DNA from: an uncultured Prevotella sp.
GTDB taxonomy: Bacteria > Bacteroidota > Bacteroidia > Bacteroidales > Bacteroidaceae
Assembly (NCBI GenBank): GCA_900770845.1
Contig: CAAGLS010000131.1
Location: forward strand, 23,231-87,230
Direction of reading: 5' to 3'
DNA length: 64,000 nucleotides
Shown here: positions 25,383 to 34,114 of the stretch, piece by piece
Position numbering within the stretch: position 1 is the first letter of the stretch
How the letters are laid out: the number at the start of each line of letters is the position of its first letter
Notes under the pieces: model-generated
Database searches by the model: none
Told to the model about the DNA's origin: nothing
Seen by the model: the letters and a program-made list of their open reading frames with translations, nothing else
Position numbers and translations under genes: made by a program

Positions 25383-26320
25383 GCAACAAGAGTTTCAAGC
25401 AACTCCTAAGAGAATCCTTCAAATCCAACGATACCGAAGAGTGGCTCGACGTGCATTTCACGCGGCCCGTCGGACTTGTGTTTGCCTTGGCGTGGAACCG
25501 TCTGGGCATCCATCCCAACGTCATCACCATCGTGTCCATCTTCTTGGGCCTGGCGGCCGGATGGTTCTTCCATTATGCCGACCTTGGCCACAACGTGGCA
25601 GCCATCCTGCTGTTGATGTTGGCCAACTTCTGCGACTCCACCGACGGACAGATGGCTCGTCTGAGCAACAAGAAGACGCTCCTTGGCCGCGCCCTCGACG
25701 GATTCTCGGGCGATGTGTGGTTTGTGGCCATTTATGCCGCCATAGCCTACCGCCTGATGGGCCAGATTCTGCCGGGGCTCGACATCAAGTGGGGATGGTT
25801 CAGTTGGGTGCTGTGTCTTGTGGCAGGACTGATGTGCCATTCGCCCCAAAGCTCTCTGGCCGACTACTATCGGCAGATTCACCTCTACTTCCTGAAAGGC
25901 AAGGAGGGCAGCGAGCTTGACAATTCCACCGACGAGCAGGCCAAGCACGACGCCTTGCCCAAGAGCGACTGGTTCGGCCGGTTGTTTTATGGCAACTATG
26001 CCAAGTATTGCCGCAGCCAGGAGAAGCGCACGCCGCAATTCCAGCGTTTCTTCAAGTTGTGGTCCTCGGGCGCCGGATCCTCCGAGACCCGCAGCAGGGT
26101 GAGGGAGCAACTGCTGGCCAAGAGCCGTCCGTTGATGGCCTACACGAATATCCTGACATTCAACACACGTGCCATCGTACTCTATCTCTCGGCGCTGGTC
26201 GACCAGGTGTGGATTTATCCGCTCTTTGAGATAGTAGTCATGACAGTGCTTTATCTTTATATGCACAAGACCCACGAGACGGCCTGTGGGCAACTCACCA
26301 AACAACTCGTCAACCAATGA
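25379..26320 (+). CDS. CDP-alcohol phosphatidyltransferase family protein
   Basis: Integral membrane enzyme that joins a CDP-activated group to an alcohol, as in phospholipid headgroup synthesis. The 313-aa protein carries the family motif near residues 82-108: CDSTDGQMAR, then eight residues, then GRALDGFSGD. All four metal-binding Asp are present, but the last two are separated by four residues rather than the usual three. Several membrane segments follow (for instance around WFSWVLCLVAGLM), with a soluble charged insertion at about 180-230. It overlaps its neighbours by ATGA on both sides. Longer than typical PgsA/PssA (~180-240 aa). Confidence 0.88.
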   Translation: MSNKSFKQLLRESFKSNDTEEWLDVHFTRPVGLVFALAWNRLGIHPNVITIVSIFLGLAAGWFFHYADLGHNVAAILLLMLANFCDSTDGQMARLSNKKTLLGRALDGFSGDVWFVAIYAAIAYRLMGQILPGLDIKWGWFSWVLCLVAGLMCHSPQSSLADYYRQIHLYFLKGKEGSELDNSTDEQAKHDALPKSDWFGRLFYGNYAKYCRSQEKRTPQFQRFFKLWSSGAGSSETRSRVREQLLAKSRPLMAYTNILTFNTRAIVLYLSALVDQVWIYPLFEIVVMTVLYLYMHKTHETACGQLTKQLVNQ

Positions 26321-27066
26321 TGAACTCCAAAACGACATTGCAGCCTGAGGCGCTGCGCAGCCACTGGCAACCCAAGGGCTATATCTTCGACTATGGCGGG
26401 ACACTCGACACCAACGGCAACCATTGGGGCAAAGTGATCTGGCATGGCTATGAGCGGCAGAATATGCCAGTGGCAGAGAGCGACTTCCGCGAGGCCTACG
26501 TCTATGCAGAGCGCAAGCTCGGACGTGAGCCCATCATCAAACCCCACTTCACGTTCAGAGAGACGCTTGCCACCAAGCTGCGGATAGAGTTGGGCTATTT
26601 GGTGGAAAAAGGCTTTTGGAACGTGAGCGACTTTGAGCTGGAACACAGTCTGACACTGCTGCTTGACGACCTTTATGGCCAAGTGAGGGCCACCACGGCC
26701 CACAGCCGTGAGGTGCTGCTGCGGCTGAGGGAGCGTGGTCCGATGGTTTTGGTGAGCAATTTCTATGGCAACATCGCGCGGGTGCTTGAGGAGTTTCAGC
26801 TCGACGGCATCTTCGGCCACATCGTAGAGTCGGCAGTGGTGGGCGTGCGCAAGCCCAATCCCGCCATCTTCACGCTTGGAGTGGAGGCCTTGGGCATGGA
26901 GGCGGGCGAGACGCTCGTGGTGGGCGACAGCTTCAAGAAGGACATCCTGCCGGCCAAGGAGGCTGGATGCCACACCGTATGGTTCAAGGGAGAGGAATGG
27001 ACGAATGAGACTTTCGACGAGTCTGTTCCCGACAGGATAATCACCAACCTGGACCAGCTGCTCTGA
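26317..27066 (+). CDS. HAD-superfamily hydrolase with an altered first motif
   Basis: The 249-aa HAD protein has motif I as YIFDYGGTLD (nucleophile D25), motif II LVSNF, motif III VRKPNPAIF (Lys) and motif IV VVGDSFKKDI. The second Asp of the usual DxDGT motif is Gly (G27), removing the general acid/base of classical HAD phosphatases. A helical cap lies between motifs I and II. Last gene of the four-gene overlapping cassette. A phosphatase acting on the pathway's phosphorylated intermediate would fit, but the missing Asp leaves activity open. Confidence 0.85.
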   Translation: MMNSKTTLQPEALRSHWQPKGYIFDYGGTLDTNGNHWGKVIWHGYERQNMPVAESDFREAYVYAERKLGREPIIKPHFTFRETLATKLRIELGYLVEKGFWNVSDFELEHSLTLLLDDLYGQVRATTAHSREVLLRLRERGPMVLVSNFYGNIARVLEEFQLDGIFGHIVESAVVGVRKPNPAIFTLGVEALGMEAGETLVVGDSFKKDILPAKEAGCHTVWFKGEEWTNETFDESVPDRIITNLDQLL

Positions 27067-27265
27067 TGAGTTGGGAGGAGGAATGTTTTAGGGTTGGGAG
27101 TTGTATGAGGAATTGTAAGGTAGGAAGCTTCCGCCATGTTGCATGGTATGGGCTTATTGCGTTGGGAGGCTTCCATGGTGTTTAATGAGGATATTTTTTT
27201 TATATTGGCAACTTCCATACAGTCAGACGATGGGAGTTCGCGGGAACCGCTCAAAATGATGAATT
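27067..27265. other. Intergenic region before the DUF5686 gene
   Basis: Contains repeated GGGAGG and GGAAGCTTCC-like pieces. I see no clean TAnnTTTG box and no terminator with a T-run, so whether the DUF5686 gene is part of the cassette transcript is open. Confidence 0.4.
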
Positions 27266-29881
27266 ATGAAATTTAAATTGATATTAAGCCTCCTGATGCT
27301 GATGCTGGCCGCAAGCCCCGCGTCGGCTCAGAAGATAGAGGGCTATGTGATTGACGCCCAGACCAAGGACACGCTGATGTTTCCCAGCGCTTCCTACAAG
27401 GGCAACCATGTGGCCGTAAGCGGCAATGCCCTCGGCTACTATTCCATAGAGCGCCACGAGGGATGGTATCTCACCTTCTCGGCCGTGGGCTACGAGTCGC
27501 GCCGGATTCTCATCAAGAAGAACACGCCAAGCAGGCTCGACGTGAAGCTGCGCCCTGTGAGCCGCCAGCTCAGTGAGGTGAAGATTACCGCCCATAAAGG
27601 AAAATACTCGCGAAAGGACAATCCCGCGGTGGAACTGATGAAGCGCGTGATTGCGGCCAAGAAACAGACCGACTTGCGCAACCATGACTTTCTGCAATAC
27701 GACAAATACCAAAAGCTGACCTTGGCCGTGAACGACATCCAGCCCGGCGACCTCGACACGGGATTCTTCGCCAAGAAGCCTTGGCTGAAGGACCAGATTG
27801 AGCGCAGCTCGTACAACAACAAGCTCATCCTGCCGCTGTCGGTAGACGAGACGGTCACAAAGTTTGTATACAGGAAAGACCCGAAGACGGAGAGGAACAT
27901 CATCCTCGGCCAGAACTCCACGGGCGTGAACCAGATGATAGAGACGGGCGACATCCTCAATGTAGCCCTGAAAGACGTCTTCACCGACGTGGACATCTAT
28001 GAGGACTATGTGCGTCTGCTGCAATATCCCTTCCCGAGTCCCATTGGCAAGACCGCCATCAGCTTCTACCATTATTATATAGAGGACACGGTGTATGTGG
28101 ACAACGACCTCTGCTACCACTTGCAGTTCATCCCGGCCAACATCCAGGACTTTGGATTCCGTGGCGAGCTGTATGTGCTGGCTGACTCGTCGCTCCACGT
28201 GAAGCGGTGCGACATGACCATTCCCAAGCGAAGCGACGTCAACTTTGTAGACAACCTGCAAATCTCCCAGCAGTATACCAAGTTGCCCAACGGCGAATGG
28301 GTGCTCACGAGCGATGACATGATTGTGGAGATGTCGCTTGCCAAGTTCTTGGCCAAGACCCTTGTGACCCGAGTGACCCGACTGAGCGACTACTCCTTCG
28401 ACCCCATACAGGCCCAGCTCTTCAAGGGTAAGGCCAAGACCAAGCGCGAGGCCAATGCCATGATGCGCGACGAGGCTTTCTGGAACCAATACCGCACGGT
28501 GGAACTCACCAAGGGTGAGAGCGGCATGAATGCCTTCATCCATCGCATAGAGCAGTTGAAAGGTTTCAAGTATGTGATATTCTGCGCCAAGGCTCTCATC
28601 GAGAATTTCGTTGAGACAAGCAGTGGGTCGCATCCCAGCAAGGTGGACATCGGCCCCATGAACACGATTCTGACCAAGAATTTCATCGACGGCTACCGCA
28701 CGCGCATCAGCGCCCAGACCACGGCCAACCTCAACAAGCACTGGTTCCTCTCGGGCTACTACGCCCATGGGTGGGACTCGAAGAAGAATTACTATAAGGC
28801 GGACCTGACCTACTCGTTCAACAAGAAAGACTATCTGCCGCGCGAGTTCCCTAAGCGCACGTTGAGCTTCACGTCGACCTACGATGTCACCTCGCCGTCA
28901 GACAAGTTCCTCCATACCGACAAGGACAACGTGTTCACGGCATTCAAGTGGGCCACGGTCGACAAGATGATGTTCTACAACCGCCAGCAGCTCAAGTTTG
29001 AGTGGGAAGACGAGTGGGGGCTCAACTACACCGTGGCTCTGAAGACCGAGAGCAACGAGGCCGCCGGGCGAATGGGATTCCAGCGCTTGTCCGACATCGC
29101 CGCTGGCCAGCCCTCGCTCACGGAGCAGCTCTCCAAGCTGAGTTCTGATGCTGCCGGCGACTTCATCCACAACGGCAAGATACGCACCACGGAGCTGAGT
29201 ATGCAGCTGCAGTTGGCTCCCGGACGAACCTATATCAACACCAAGCAGCGCCGTCTGCCCATCAACCTCGACGCGCCCGTGTTCACCATTGGCCACACCA
29301 TGGGATTCAAGGGATTCCTTGGTGGCGAATACAACTACAACCTCACGGAGGCAAGCATCTACAAACGCTTCTGGATGGGGTCGTGGGGCAAGATAGACGC
29401 TTCTGTCAAGGCGGGTGCGCAGTGGAACAAGGTGCCTTATCCGCTGCTCATCATGCCGGCTGCCAACCTGAGCTACATCGTGGAGGACGAGACATTCAAC
29501 CTCGTCAACAACATGGAGTTCCTCAACGACCGCTACCTCAGTGCCGACGTGAGCTGGGACCTGAACGGCAAGATCTTCAACCGCATCCCATTGCTGAAGC
29601 GTCTGAAGTGGAGGGAATACTTGGGCGTGAAGATGCTTTGGGGCAAACTGACCGACAAGAACAATCCCTTCTTGGTCAAAAACCAGGGCAGCGACGTGCT
29701 GATGGAGTTCCCGGAGGGGTGCAACGTGATGGATCCCAACAAGCCCTACTTCGAGATTGTGGCCGGCATACACAATATCTTCAAGTTGCTGCACGTGGAG
29801 TATGTGCGCCGCCTCAACTACAACGAACTGCCCACCGCCCATAAGCAGGGAGTCCGCTTTATGGTGAGGTTCACCTTCTAA
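27266..29881 (+). CDS. DUF5686 family outer-membrane protein
   Basis: The 871-aa protein has a signal peptide (residues 1-21, ending SPASAQ), a carboxypeptidase-regulatory-like beta domain (about 22-105, KIEGYVIDAQTKDTL...), and a long C-terminal part with the alternating polar/hydrophobic strands of an outer-membrane barrel, ending in FMVRFTF. The terminal Phe is typical of BAM substrates. This matches the DUF5686 family of Bacteroidota; it lacks the TonB-dependent plug, so transport is not implied. Function unknown. It follows the lipid-headgroup cassette by 199 nt on the same strand. Confidence 0.85.
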   Translation: MKFKLILSLLMLMLAASPASAQKIEGYVIDAQTKDTLMFPSASYKGNHVAVSGNALGYYSIERHEGWYLTFSAVGYESRRILIKKNTPSRLDVKLRPVSRQLSEVKITAHKGKYSRKDNPAVELMKRVIAAKKQTDLRNHDFLQYDKYQKLTLAVNDIQPGDLDTGFFAKKPWLKDQIERSSYNNKLILPLSVDETVTKFVYRKDPKTERNIILGQNSTGVNQMIETGDILNVALKDVFTDVDIYEDYVRLLQYPFPSPIGKTAISFYHYYIEDTVYVDNDLCYHLQFIPANIQDFGFRGELYVLADSSLHVKRCDMTIPKRSDVNFVDNLQISQQYTKLPNGEWVLTSDDMIVEMSLAKFLAKTLVTRVTRLSDYSFDPIQAQLFKGKAKTKREANAMMRDEAFWNQYRTVELTKGESGMNAFIHRIEQLKGFKYVIFCAKALIENFVETSSGSHPSKVDIGPMNTILTKNFIDGYRTRISAQTTANLNKHWFLSGYYAHGWDSKKNYYKADLTYSFNKKDYLPREFPKRTLSFTSTYDVTSPSDKFLHTDKDNVFTAFKWATVDKMMFYNRQQLKFEWEDEWGLNYTVALKTESNEAAGRMGFQRLSDIAAGQPSLTEQLSKLSSDAAGDFIHNGKIRTTELSMQLQLAPGRTYINTKQRRLPINLDAPVFTIGHTMGFKGFLGGEYNYNLTEASIYKRFWMGSWGKIDASVKAGAQWNKVPYPLLIMPAANLSYIVEDETFNLVNNMEFLNDRYLSADVSWDLNGKIFNRIPLLKRLKWREYLGVKMLWGKLTDKNNPFLVKNQGSDVLMEFPEGCNVMDPNKPYFEIVAGIHNIFKLLHVEYVRRLNYNELPTAHKQGVRFMVRFTF

Positions 29882-29914
29882 CCCCGTACTCTATAATCGG
29901 GAATGCCCGAAAGG

Positions 29915-29960
29915 AAAAGCCTCCTCTGGTTGGGATATGCCCATTCAGAGGAGGCTTTCT
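29915..29960. terminator. Bidirectional hairpin terminator
   Basis: AAAAGCCTCCTCTG pairs with CAGAGGAGGCTTT; the plus strand continues TCTTTCTATTT and the minus strand TTCC. It sits between the converging DUF5686 and DUF4230 genes. Confidence 0.75.
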
Positions 29961-29962
29961 TT

Positions 29963-30667
29963 CTATTTGATGCCCACGTCCACCTTGACGTGTTCGAATC
30001 CCATGCTGTGGAGGATGTTCGAGAGCTGTAGCTTGGCGTTGTCCTCCGCCGATTTGATGTTGTCGGGAGTCATGCAGCGGCTGTACATCTGATTGTAGGC
30101 TTTTTGGTACATGGCCTCGCGGTCGGCCTGGTTCCAGTCGCCCTCTTCGTAGAACGATAGGGTTCGGGCTTCATCTATGAAGTCATTGTCGAGAAGCTTG
30201 ATGGGCGGCAGGGTGGCCACCACAGTGTCCTTGTCCATGGTCAGCCAGTCGCGGTGTACCTCATGCATGTTCACGCCAAGCCGCAGGGTGCCGTAGTAGA
30301 TGCGCACCAAGCGGTCGTCGCCAAAGAATCCATGGCTCACCGTGTCGACAAGCTCTTCGTCGGCGATGGACAGGAACTCCCATTCCCCGATGTCCTCTAT
30401 GGATGTGATTTGGGTGGGCGAGAGTGTGACTTTGCTCTCCTTGCCCATTTCCGCATGGCTGTCGTTGATGGTGAGGCGCGCCACAATCACCACTGTCGCA
30501 ATCAGCACGGCCATGGCTGCGGCCACGGTCAAAGTGACCCGCAGTTGGTTGGCGGCTGCCCCCGTGAGGCTCTTCAGCAGCTTGTCCATTGGAGAGGGGT
30601 GGTTGCTTGGGTTGAATCCCTTGCCGTCTTCTGAATTGGGAGTGGGGTGGGAGTTATCTGTCTTCAT
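29963..30667 (-). CDS. DUF4230 domain-containing membrane protein
   Basis: Function unknown. The 234-aa protein has an N-terminal hydrophilic segment (about 1-40, Pro/Ser/Asn-rich), one membrane segment (about 44-66) and an extracytoplasmic DUF4230-like domain. That domain includes SIEDIGEWEFLSIADEELVDT and a C-terminal MYSRCMTPDNIKSAEDNAK helix. It lies directly downstream of a second DUF4230 protein and overlaps it by 14 nt, so the two are probably translated together and may form a complex. Confidence 0.82.
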   Translation of the reverse strand: MKTDNSHPTPNSEDGKGFNPSNHPSPMDKLLKSLTGAAANQLRVTLTVAAAMAVLIATVVIVARLTINDSHAEMGKESKVTLSPTQITSIEDIGEWEFLSIADEELVDTVSHGFFGDDRLVRIYYGTLRLGVNMHEVHRDWLTMDKDTVVATLPPIKLLDNDFIDEARTLSFYEEGDWNQADREAMYQKAYNQMYSRCMTPDNIKSAEDNAKLQLSNILHSMGFEHVKVDVGIK

Positions 30668-31319
30668 GTTGTGTCATTTGTTTGATTTCGTCCAACGTAA
30701 ATTCCTGTTTCCTGAAAGTCACCGTCACGTCCTTCTCCTCATATCCTAAGGCCGTACACATGGGGATGATGATTCTTGCGGCACTGGCCCTCGACTGTTC
30801 GATGATGCGCAGCTGGGGAATGTCGGCTATCATCGCCTCGCGCCCCTGCCGCTCGATGGCAGTGAGTTCCTTGTCGGTGTATTTGTCGCGCAGCAGAGCC
30901 ACGTACGACGACATGTCCTTGTGGTCTATCTTCGTACTCGTCACGACCAATTGCGGGTCGGGCAACACGATTTGGATCTTCTTGCCGTTGCGGTGGATGT
31001 TCTCCTCCGTCACCTTGCCCATGTCCACGTAGGCCTTCACGGTGGCGTCCATGGGGATGGCTACCTGTCGGGAACTGAAAGGCAGGTCAACGGAGAACTT
31101 CTTGTTGAGAAAACTCCCGTTGAGTTTCTTCACGTCGTTCTGTGTCACAATCTTGTGGATGTGGCATTCGGCCGTGTAGAGCCGGGAGTCTTTTTGTATC
31201 TGGCTCACCAGCATGGGTATGGTGTCTATCTCAGGCTGCTTTGCCTCTTGTCTGCCACTCTTCGAGCAGGAGGCCAAGGCCGCAATGATGACAAGGAATA
31301 AGAGTTTGAAAATCCGCAT
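30654..31319 (-). CDS. DUF4230-like lipoprotein
   Basis: The 221-aa protein starts at the ATG at 31319, giving a lipoprotein signal peptide with the lipobox LASC near residue 17 (frame open to 31349). The rest shares the DUF4230 pattern with its neighbour: the stretch TQNDVKKLNG..., a basic helical linker and a C-terminal EEKDVTVTF. Unlike the other copy it is lipid-anchored rather than membrane-spanning, suggesting division of labour after duplication. A -7 box (TAACTTTG) lies 27 nt upstream. Confidence 0.8.
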   Translation of the reverse strand: MRIFKLLFLVIIAALASCSKSGRQEAKQPEIDTIPMLVSQIQKDSRLYTAECHIHKIVTQNDVKKLNGSFLNKKFSVDLPFSSRQVAIPMDATVKAYVDMGKVTEENIHRNGKKIQIVLPDPQLVVTSTKIDHKDMSSYVALLRDKYTDKELTAIERQGREAMIADIPQLRIIEQSRASAARIIIPMCTALGYEEKDVTVTFRKQEFTLDEIKQMTQHEDR

Positions 31320-31346
31320 GGTCGCTTTGTTTGGTTGTATGCTTCG

Positions 31347-31354
31347 CAAAGTTA
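31347..31354 (-). promoter_or_regulatory. -7 box of the DUF4230 pair
   Basis: TAACTTTG on the minus strand, 27 nt before the ATG at 31319. No TTTG at the expected -33 distance. Confidence 0.55.
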
Positions 31355-31542
31355 CTAAAAATATGCCAAAGTCGTCACCTCCATCAAGAAATCTTTCTTC
31401 TTTCTGATGTGCATGAAAGAATGGCTTTTGGCGTTGCCTCTCCCCAAAATGGGTCTGGGTTGTGGGAGTAGGCGGCGGTACTTCGCCGAGGTTCTGTGGA
31501 AAAACTAACGCCGTATGCTGTGCTGTTATGGATTTTTTTATT

Positions 31543-31550
31543 ATCTTTGC
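31543..31550 (+). promoter_or_regulatory. -7 box upstream of the DUF4738-like lipoprotein
   Basis: TATCTTTG, 18 nt before the ATG at 31569. Confidence 0.6.
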
Positions 31551-31568
31551 GCCAAATACGATAGATTG

Positions 31569-32141
31569 ATGAGAACTTACACGACAACATTCTTCATGGC
31601 TCTTTGTGTGGGGCTGCTGCTTGCATCATGCAAGAAGAAGCAGGACGACACGACCATCATCATCCATAAGACGGAAGTGAGGAAACCTCGGGGGACGGCA
31701 AAGGTGGGCGACCAGACCAGAAACTATGACTTTCAGTGGCTGGGCGCCAACTATAAGGCTGTGGTGGAGCGCAAGGCCGATGCCTCTCTGCCTGTGGCCA
31801 CCGACGATGAGGGAGTGAAATACTATGACAACCGAATCAGTGTGAGGATTTTGCGTGCCGACGGCAGCGTGTTCTTTGAGCGTGTCTTCTCAAAGGAAGA
31901 CTTTGCTGCCAACCTCGATGAGCGTACGAAGAAGAACGGTGTGCTCTACAGCATGATTTACTCCAAGGCGGAAGGCGACAATGTGGAGCTGAAAGCCAGC
32001 GTGGGCTCGCCCAACCAGATGAGCAGCGACGACTACATCACACTTACGGTGAGGATTTCCCGAACGGGTGCTTGGAGCGTCTCAAAAGACTTGCAGCTCG
32101 ATACCGAGAGCGATGGCACCGAGGGCGACATGGGTGACTAA
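31569..32141 (+). CDS. Lipoprotein, DUF4738-like
   Basis: The 190-aa protein has a lipoprotein signal with lipobox LLASC (Cys near residue 21) and a Lys-rich segment right after it. The mature part looks beta-rich, with ISVRILRADGSVFFERVFSKEDF in the middle, and an acidic C-terminus. I associate this pattern with DUF4738, but not firmly. The ATG at 31569 is preferred over the upstream alternative because it gives a clean signal peptide and lies just downstream of a -7 box. Confidence 0.72.
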   Translation: MRTYTTTFFMALCVGLLLASCKKKQDDTTIIIHKTEVRKPRGTAKVGDQTRNYDFQWLGANYKAVVERKADASLPVATDDEGVKYYDNRISVRILRADGSVFFERVFSKEDFAANLDERTKKNGVLYSMIYSKAEGDNVELKASVGSPNQMSSDDYITLTVRISRTGAWSVSKDLQLDTESDGTEGDMGD

Positions 32142-32164
32142 TCAAAAATGATGATATATCCGAC

Positions 32165-32551
32165 ATGAAACTGATGACTATGCTACAGGCATATCCTTTT
32201 GATGAGCTGATGCCTGTTATTAATGAGATGTTCCCCGGAACAGCAAAGTATAAGGAGCAGTTGCGCCAAGGCTATGATTTGATGCTTGCCATGCGGCCTG
32301 TGCCTTCCAAAAAATCCATTCGATACGAGGTGATGCGTACACCGAACAGCGACTTGGGCTATATGGGGGCTCAAGACAGTTGCTTCACCACAACCTGGGA
32401 GGTGTGTCTGGGCAAGGAGGTGACGCGCGGCAAGGGCGTGGACCTTAGCGACATCGAGATGGTCAGCAACAGCTTTGTCAATATGTGCTTGCAAGGCCGT
32501 TATCCGAAAGAGTTTGAGCAGGCTCATAGGATTTTGATGCAGAACGACTGA
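32165..32551 (+). CDS. Conserved small protein of unknown function
   Basis: The 128-aa soluble protein starts MKLMTMLQAYPFDELMPV, with a Tyr/Lys-rich middle and several Met/Cys near the end. I do not recognise a domain with confidence. It begins 23 nt after the lipoprotein stop and is probably co-transcribed with it; a bidirectional hairpin terminator follows at 32704. Confidence 0.7.
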   Translation: MKLMTMLQAYPFDELMPVINEMFPGTAKYKEQLRQGYDLMLAMRPVPSKKSIRYEVMRTPNSDLGYMGAQDSCFTTTWEVCLGKEVTRGKGVDLSDIEMVSNSFVNMCLQGRYPKEFEQAHRILMQND

Positions 32552-32703
32552 CGGCTCGGCAATAGGGGAAACGGAGACCATGAAAGCCTCTCTTGGCTTT
32601 TCTCCCGCCATGGAGAATAGCGAACGGTTTCCTAATCGTTTCCCAACCAACCGTTGAGGTGGAGTGGCAGCTGTTCATTTAAATAAGGTACGACTTCAAA
32701 TAA

Positions 32704-32737
32704 GAAAGGCTTAACCGACACATCGGTTAAGCCTTTT
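32704..32737. terminator. Bidirectional terminator between convergent genes
   Basis: AAAGGCTTAACCGA pairs with TCGGTTAAGCCTTTT around CACA. It can end the plus-strand transcript from 31.5 kb and, on the minus strand, the ribH transcript (AAAAGGCTTAACCGA...TTAAGCCTTTCTT). Confidence 0.82.
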
Positions 32738-32755
32738 CATATAGCTTTGAGTGGT

Positions 32756-33232
32756 TCAAAACTTTGCCATCTTGATTGCGTCGACAGCACATTCCTCACC
32801 CTTGTTTCCCAATTTGCCTCCACTGCGATCCTTGGCTTGCTGCAGGTCGTTGACAGTGAGGAGACCATAGATGACGGGGGTGTTCTGGCTGGCGTTGAGA
32901 CGAGCTATTCCATAGGTGACTCCTTGGCAAATGTAGTCGAAATGGGGAGTCTCTCCGCGAATCACGCAGCCGAGAATGATGACAGCATCAAAACTCTCAC
33001 TCTTGCAGAGCTGCTGTGCGCCGTAGACAAGCTCGAAACTGCCCGGCACTGTCTTCACGTGGATGTTCTCAGGAAGCGTACCATGCTTTTCGAGCGTCTT
33101 CACCGTACCGTCAAGCAAGGCACTTGTTATCTCCTTGTTCCATTCGGCAACCACAATGCCGAAGCACATATTGCTTGCATCTGGCACTTGGGCTGAATCG
33201 TAGTCGGAAAGATGATGTAGAGCGGTAGCCAT
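32756..33232 (-). CDS. ribH: 6,7-dimethyl-8-ribityllumazine synthase
   Basis: Penultimate step of riboflavin synthesis: condenses the pyrimidine with 3,4-dihydroxy-2-butanone 4-phosphate to form lumazine. The 158-aa protein has the substrate loop [15 protein letters not shown], with Arg and His in the catalytic positions, plus [14 protein letters not shown] and a terminal [12 protein letters not shown]. The start at 33232 is 5 nt after the TPR gene stop, so the two are co-transcribed. Confidence 0.95.
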   Translation of the reverse strand: MATALHHLSDYDSAQVPDASNMCFGIVVAEWNKEITSALLDGTVKTLEKHGTLPENIHVKTVPGSFELVYGAQQLCKSESFDAVIILGCVIRGETPHFDYICQGVTYGIARLNASQNTPVIYGLLTVNDLQQAKDRSGGKLGNKGEECAVDAIKMAKF

Positions 33233-33237
33233 GATTG

Positions 33238-33936
33238 TTATCTGGAAGCGCGCTCGATATAAGCGTCGATTTGTTTGGTCTGAACAGTGTAGGAGTTCAG
33301 ATAGTCTTTCTTGATCTTCTGGTAAATCTCCAAAGCCTCAGCCTTCTTGTTTTGGCTTTCGAGGATTTCGCCGGCCTGAAGCAGATAGTGGGGGGAAAGC
33401 GTGTTGTTCACACCGTCCTTGGCAGCCTTGTCTGCCATCTTTGCAGCTTTCTTGAAGCAGTCGACGGCCTTGTCCAGCTGGTTCAAGTGGGCGTAGGCGT
33501 TGCCTAAGGCATCAACTGCGTTGGGGCTGATGACGGCATCGTCGGAGGTGTCGAACTTCTCCAAATAGTTGGCAGCTTCCTGCCATTTGCCAAGGTTGGC
33601 CTCGCAGAGTCCTGCATAGAGGTTGGCCAAATTGCCGGCATCTGTGCTGCTATAGTCGTCGGCAATGCGCTTGAAGCCCGTAAAGGTGGCACCGTCGCCG
33701 TTGAGAGCCTTGTCAAACTGCTCGGCCATAAAATACTCCTGGCCTTTGGCCAGTTCAGTGCAGGCTTTGTTCTCGCGGGGGATGGCCACGTATTGGTGAT
33801 AGAGATACCAGCCAATGCCTATGACCAAAATAGCTGCGAGAACGCCGAGAATCAGCTTCCTGTTTTTATTTACCAATGTTTCTGTAGCAGACAATTGTTC
33901 ATTCTGGACTGTTTCCAGATTGTTCTTCTTTGCCAT
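33238..33936 (-). CDS. Tetratricopeptide-repeat membrane protein (YfgM/BamD-like)
   Basis: The 232-aa protein has one membrane segment (about 26-50), then TPR-type helical repeats ([40 protein letters not shown] and following). Orientation suggests a cytoplasmic N-terminus and a periplasmic TPR domain that could act as a chaperone scaffold, as YfgM does. It is the first gene before ribH. A TAATTTTG box lies 84 nt upstream (34028-34021). Confidence 0.85.
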   Translation of the reverse strand: MAKKNNLETVQNEQLSATETLVNKNRKLILGVLAAILVIGIGWYLYHQYVAIPRENKACTELAKGQEYFMAEQFDKALNGDGATFTGFKRIADDYSSTDAGNLANLYAGLCEANLGKWQEAANYLEKFDTSDDAVISPNAVDALGNAYAHLNQLDKAVDCFKKAAKMADKAAKDGVNNTLSPHYLLQAGEILESQNKKAEALEIYQKIKKDYLNSYTVQTKQIDAYIERASR

Positions 33937-34020
33937 TTATTCTAATTGTTTTTGTTGTTTCTTAGTTGTCAGTGCCGTGCTTCACGACAGGCACTATGAA
34001 CCTCTAAGGATTCAGCGTGG

Positions 34021-34028
34021 CAAAATTA
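34021..34028 (-). promoter_or_regulatory. -7 box of the TPR-ribH unit
   Basis: TAATTTTG on the minus strand, 84 nt before the ATG at 33936. The leader contains a small inverted pair (AGTGCC / GGCACT, about 33971-33995). Divergent from the recF promoter. Confidence 0.45.
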
Positions 34029-34068
34029 CTCATTTTATTGCAGATAGTGAAATTTATTTGCTACTTTT

Positions 34069-34100
34069 TTTGTTTTTCACTCTCAAATCGTGTAACTTTG
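34069..34100 (+). promoter_or_regulatory. recF promoter
   Basis: TTTG at 34069-34072 and TAACTTTG at 34093-34100, 20 nt apart. recF starts 14 nt further on, so the leader is very short. Confidence 0.72.
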
Positions 34101-34114
34101 CATCGCGATTTATT

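Noticed and set aside
27284..28768. 494-aa antisense frame over the DUF5686 gene
   Set aside because: No motif or plausible start; the sense frame carries a signal peptide and the family domain.
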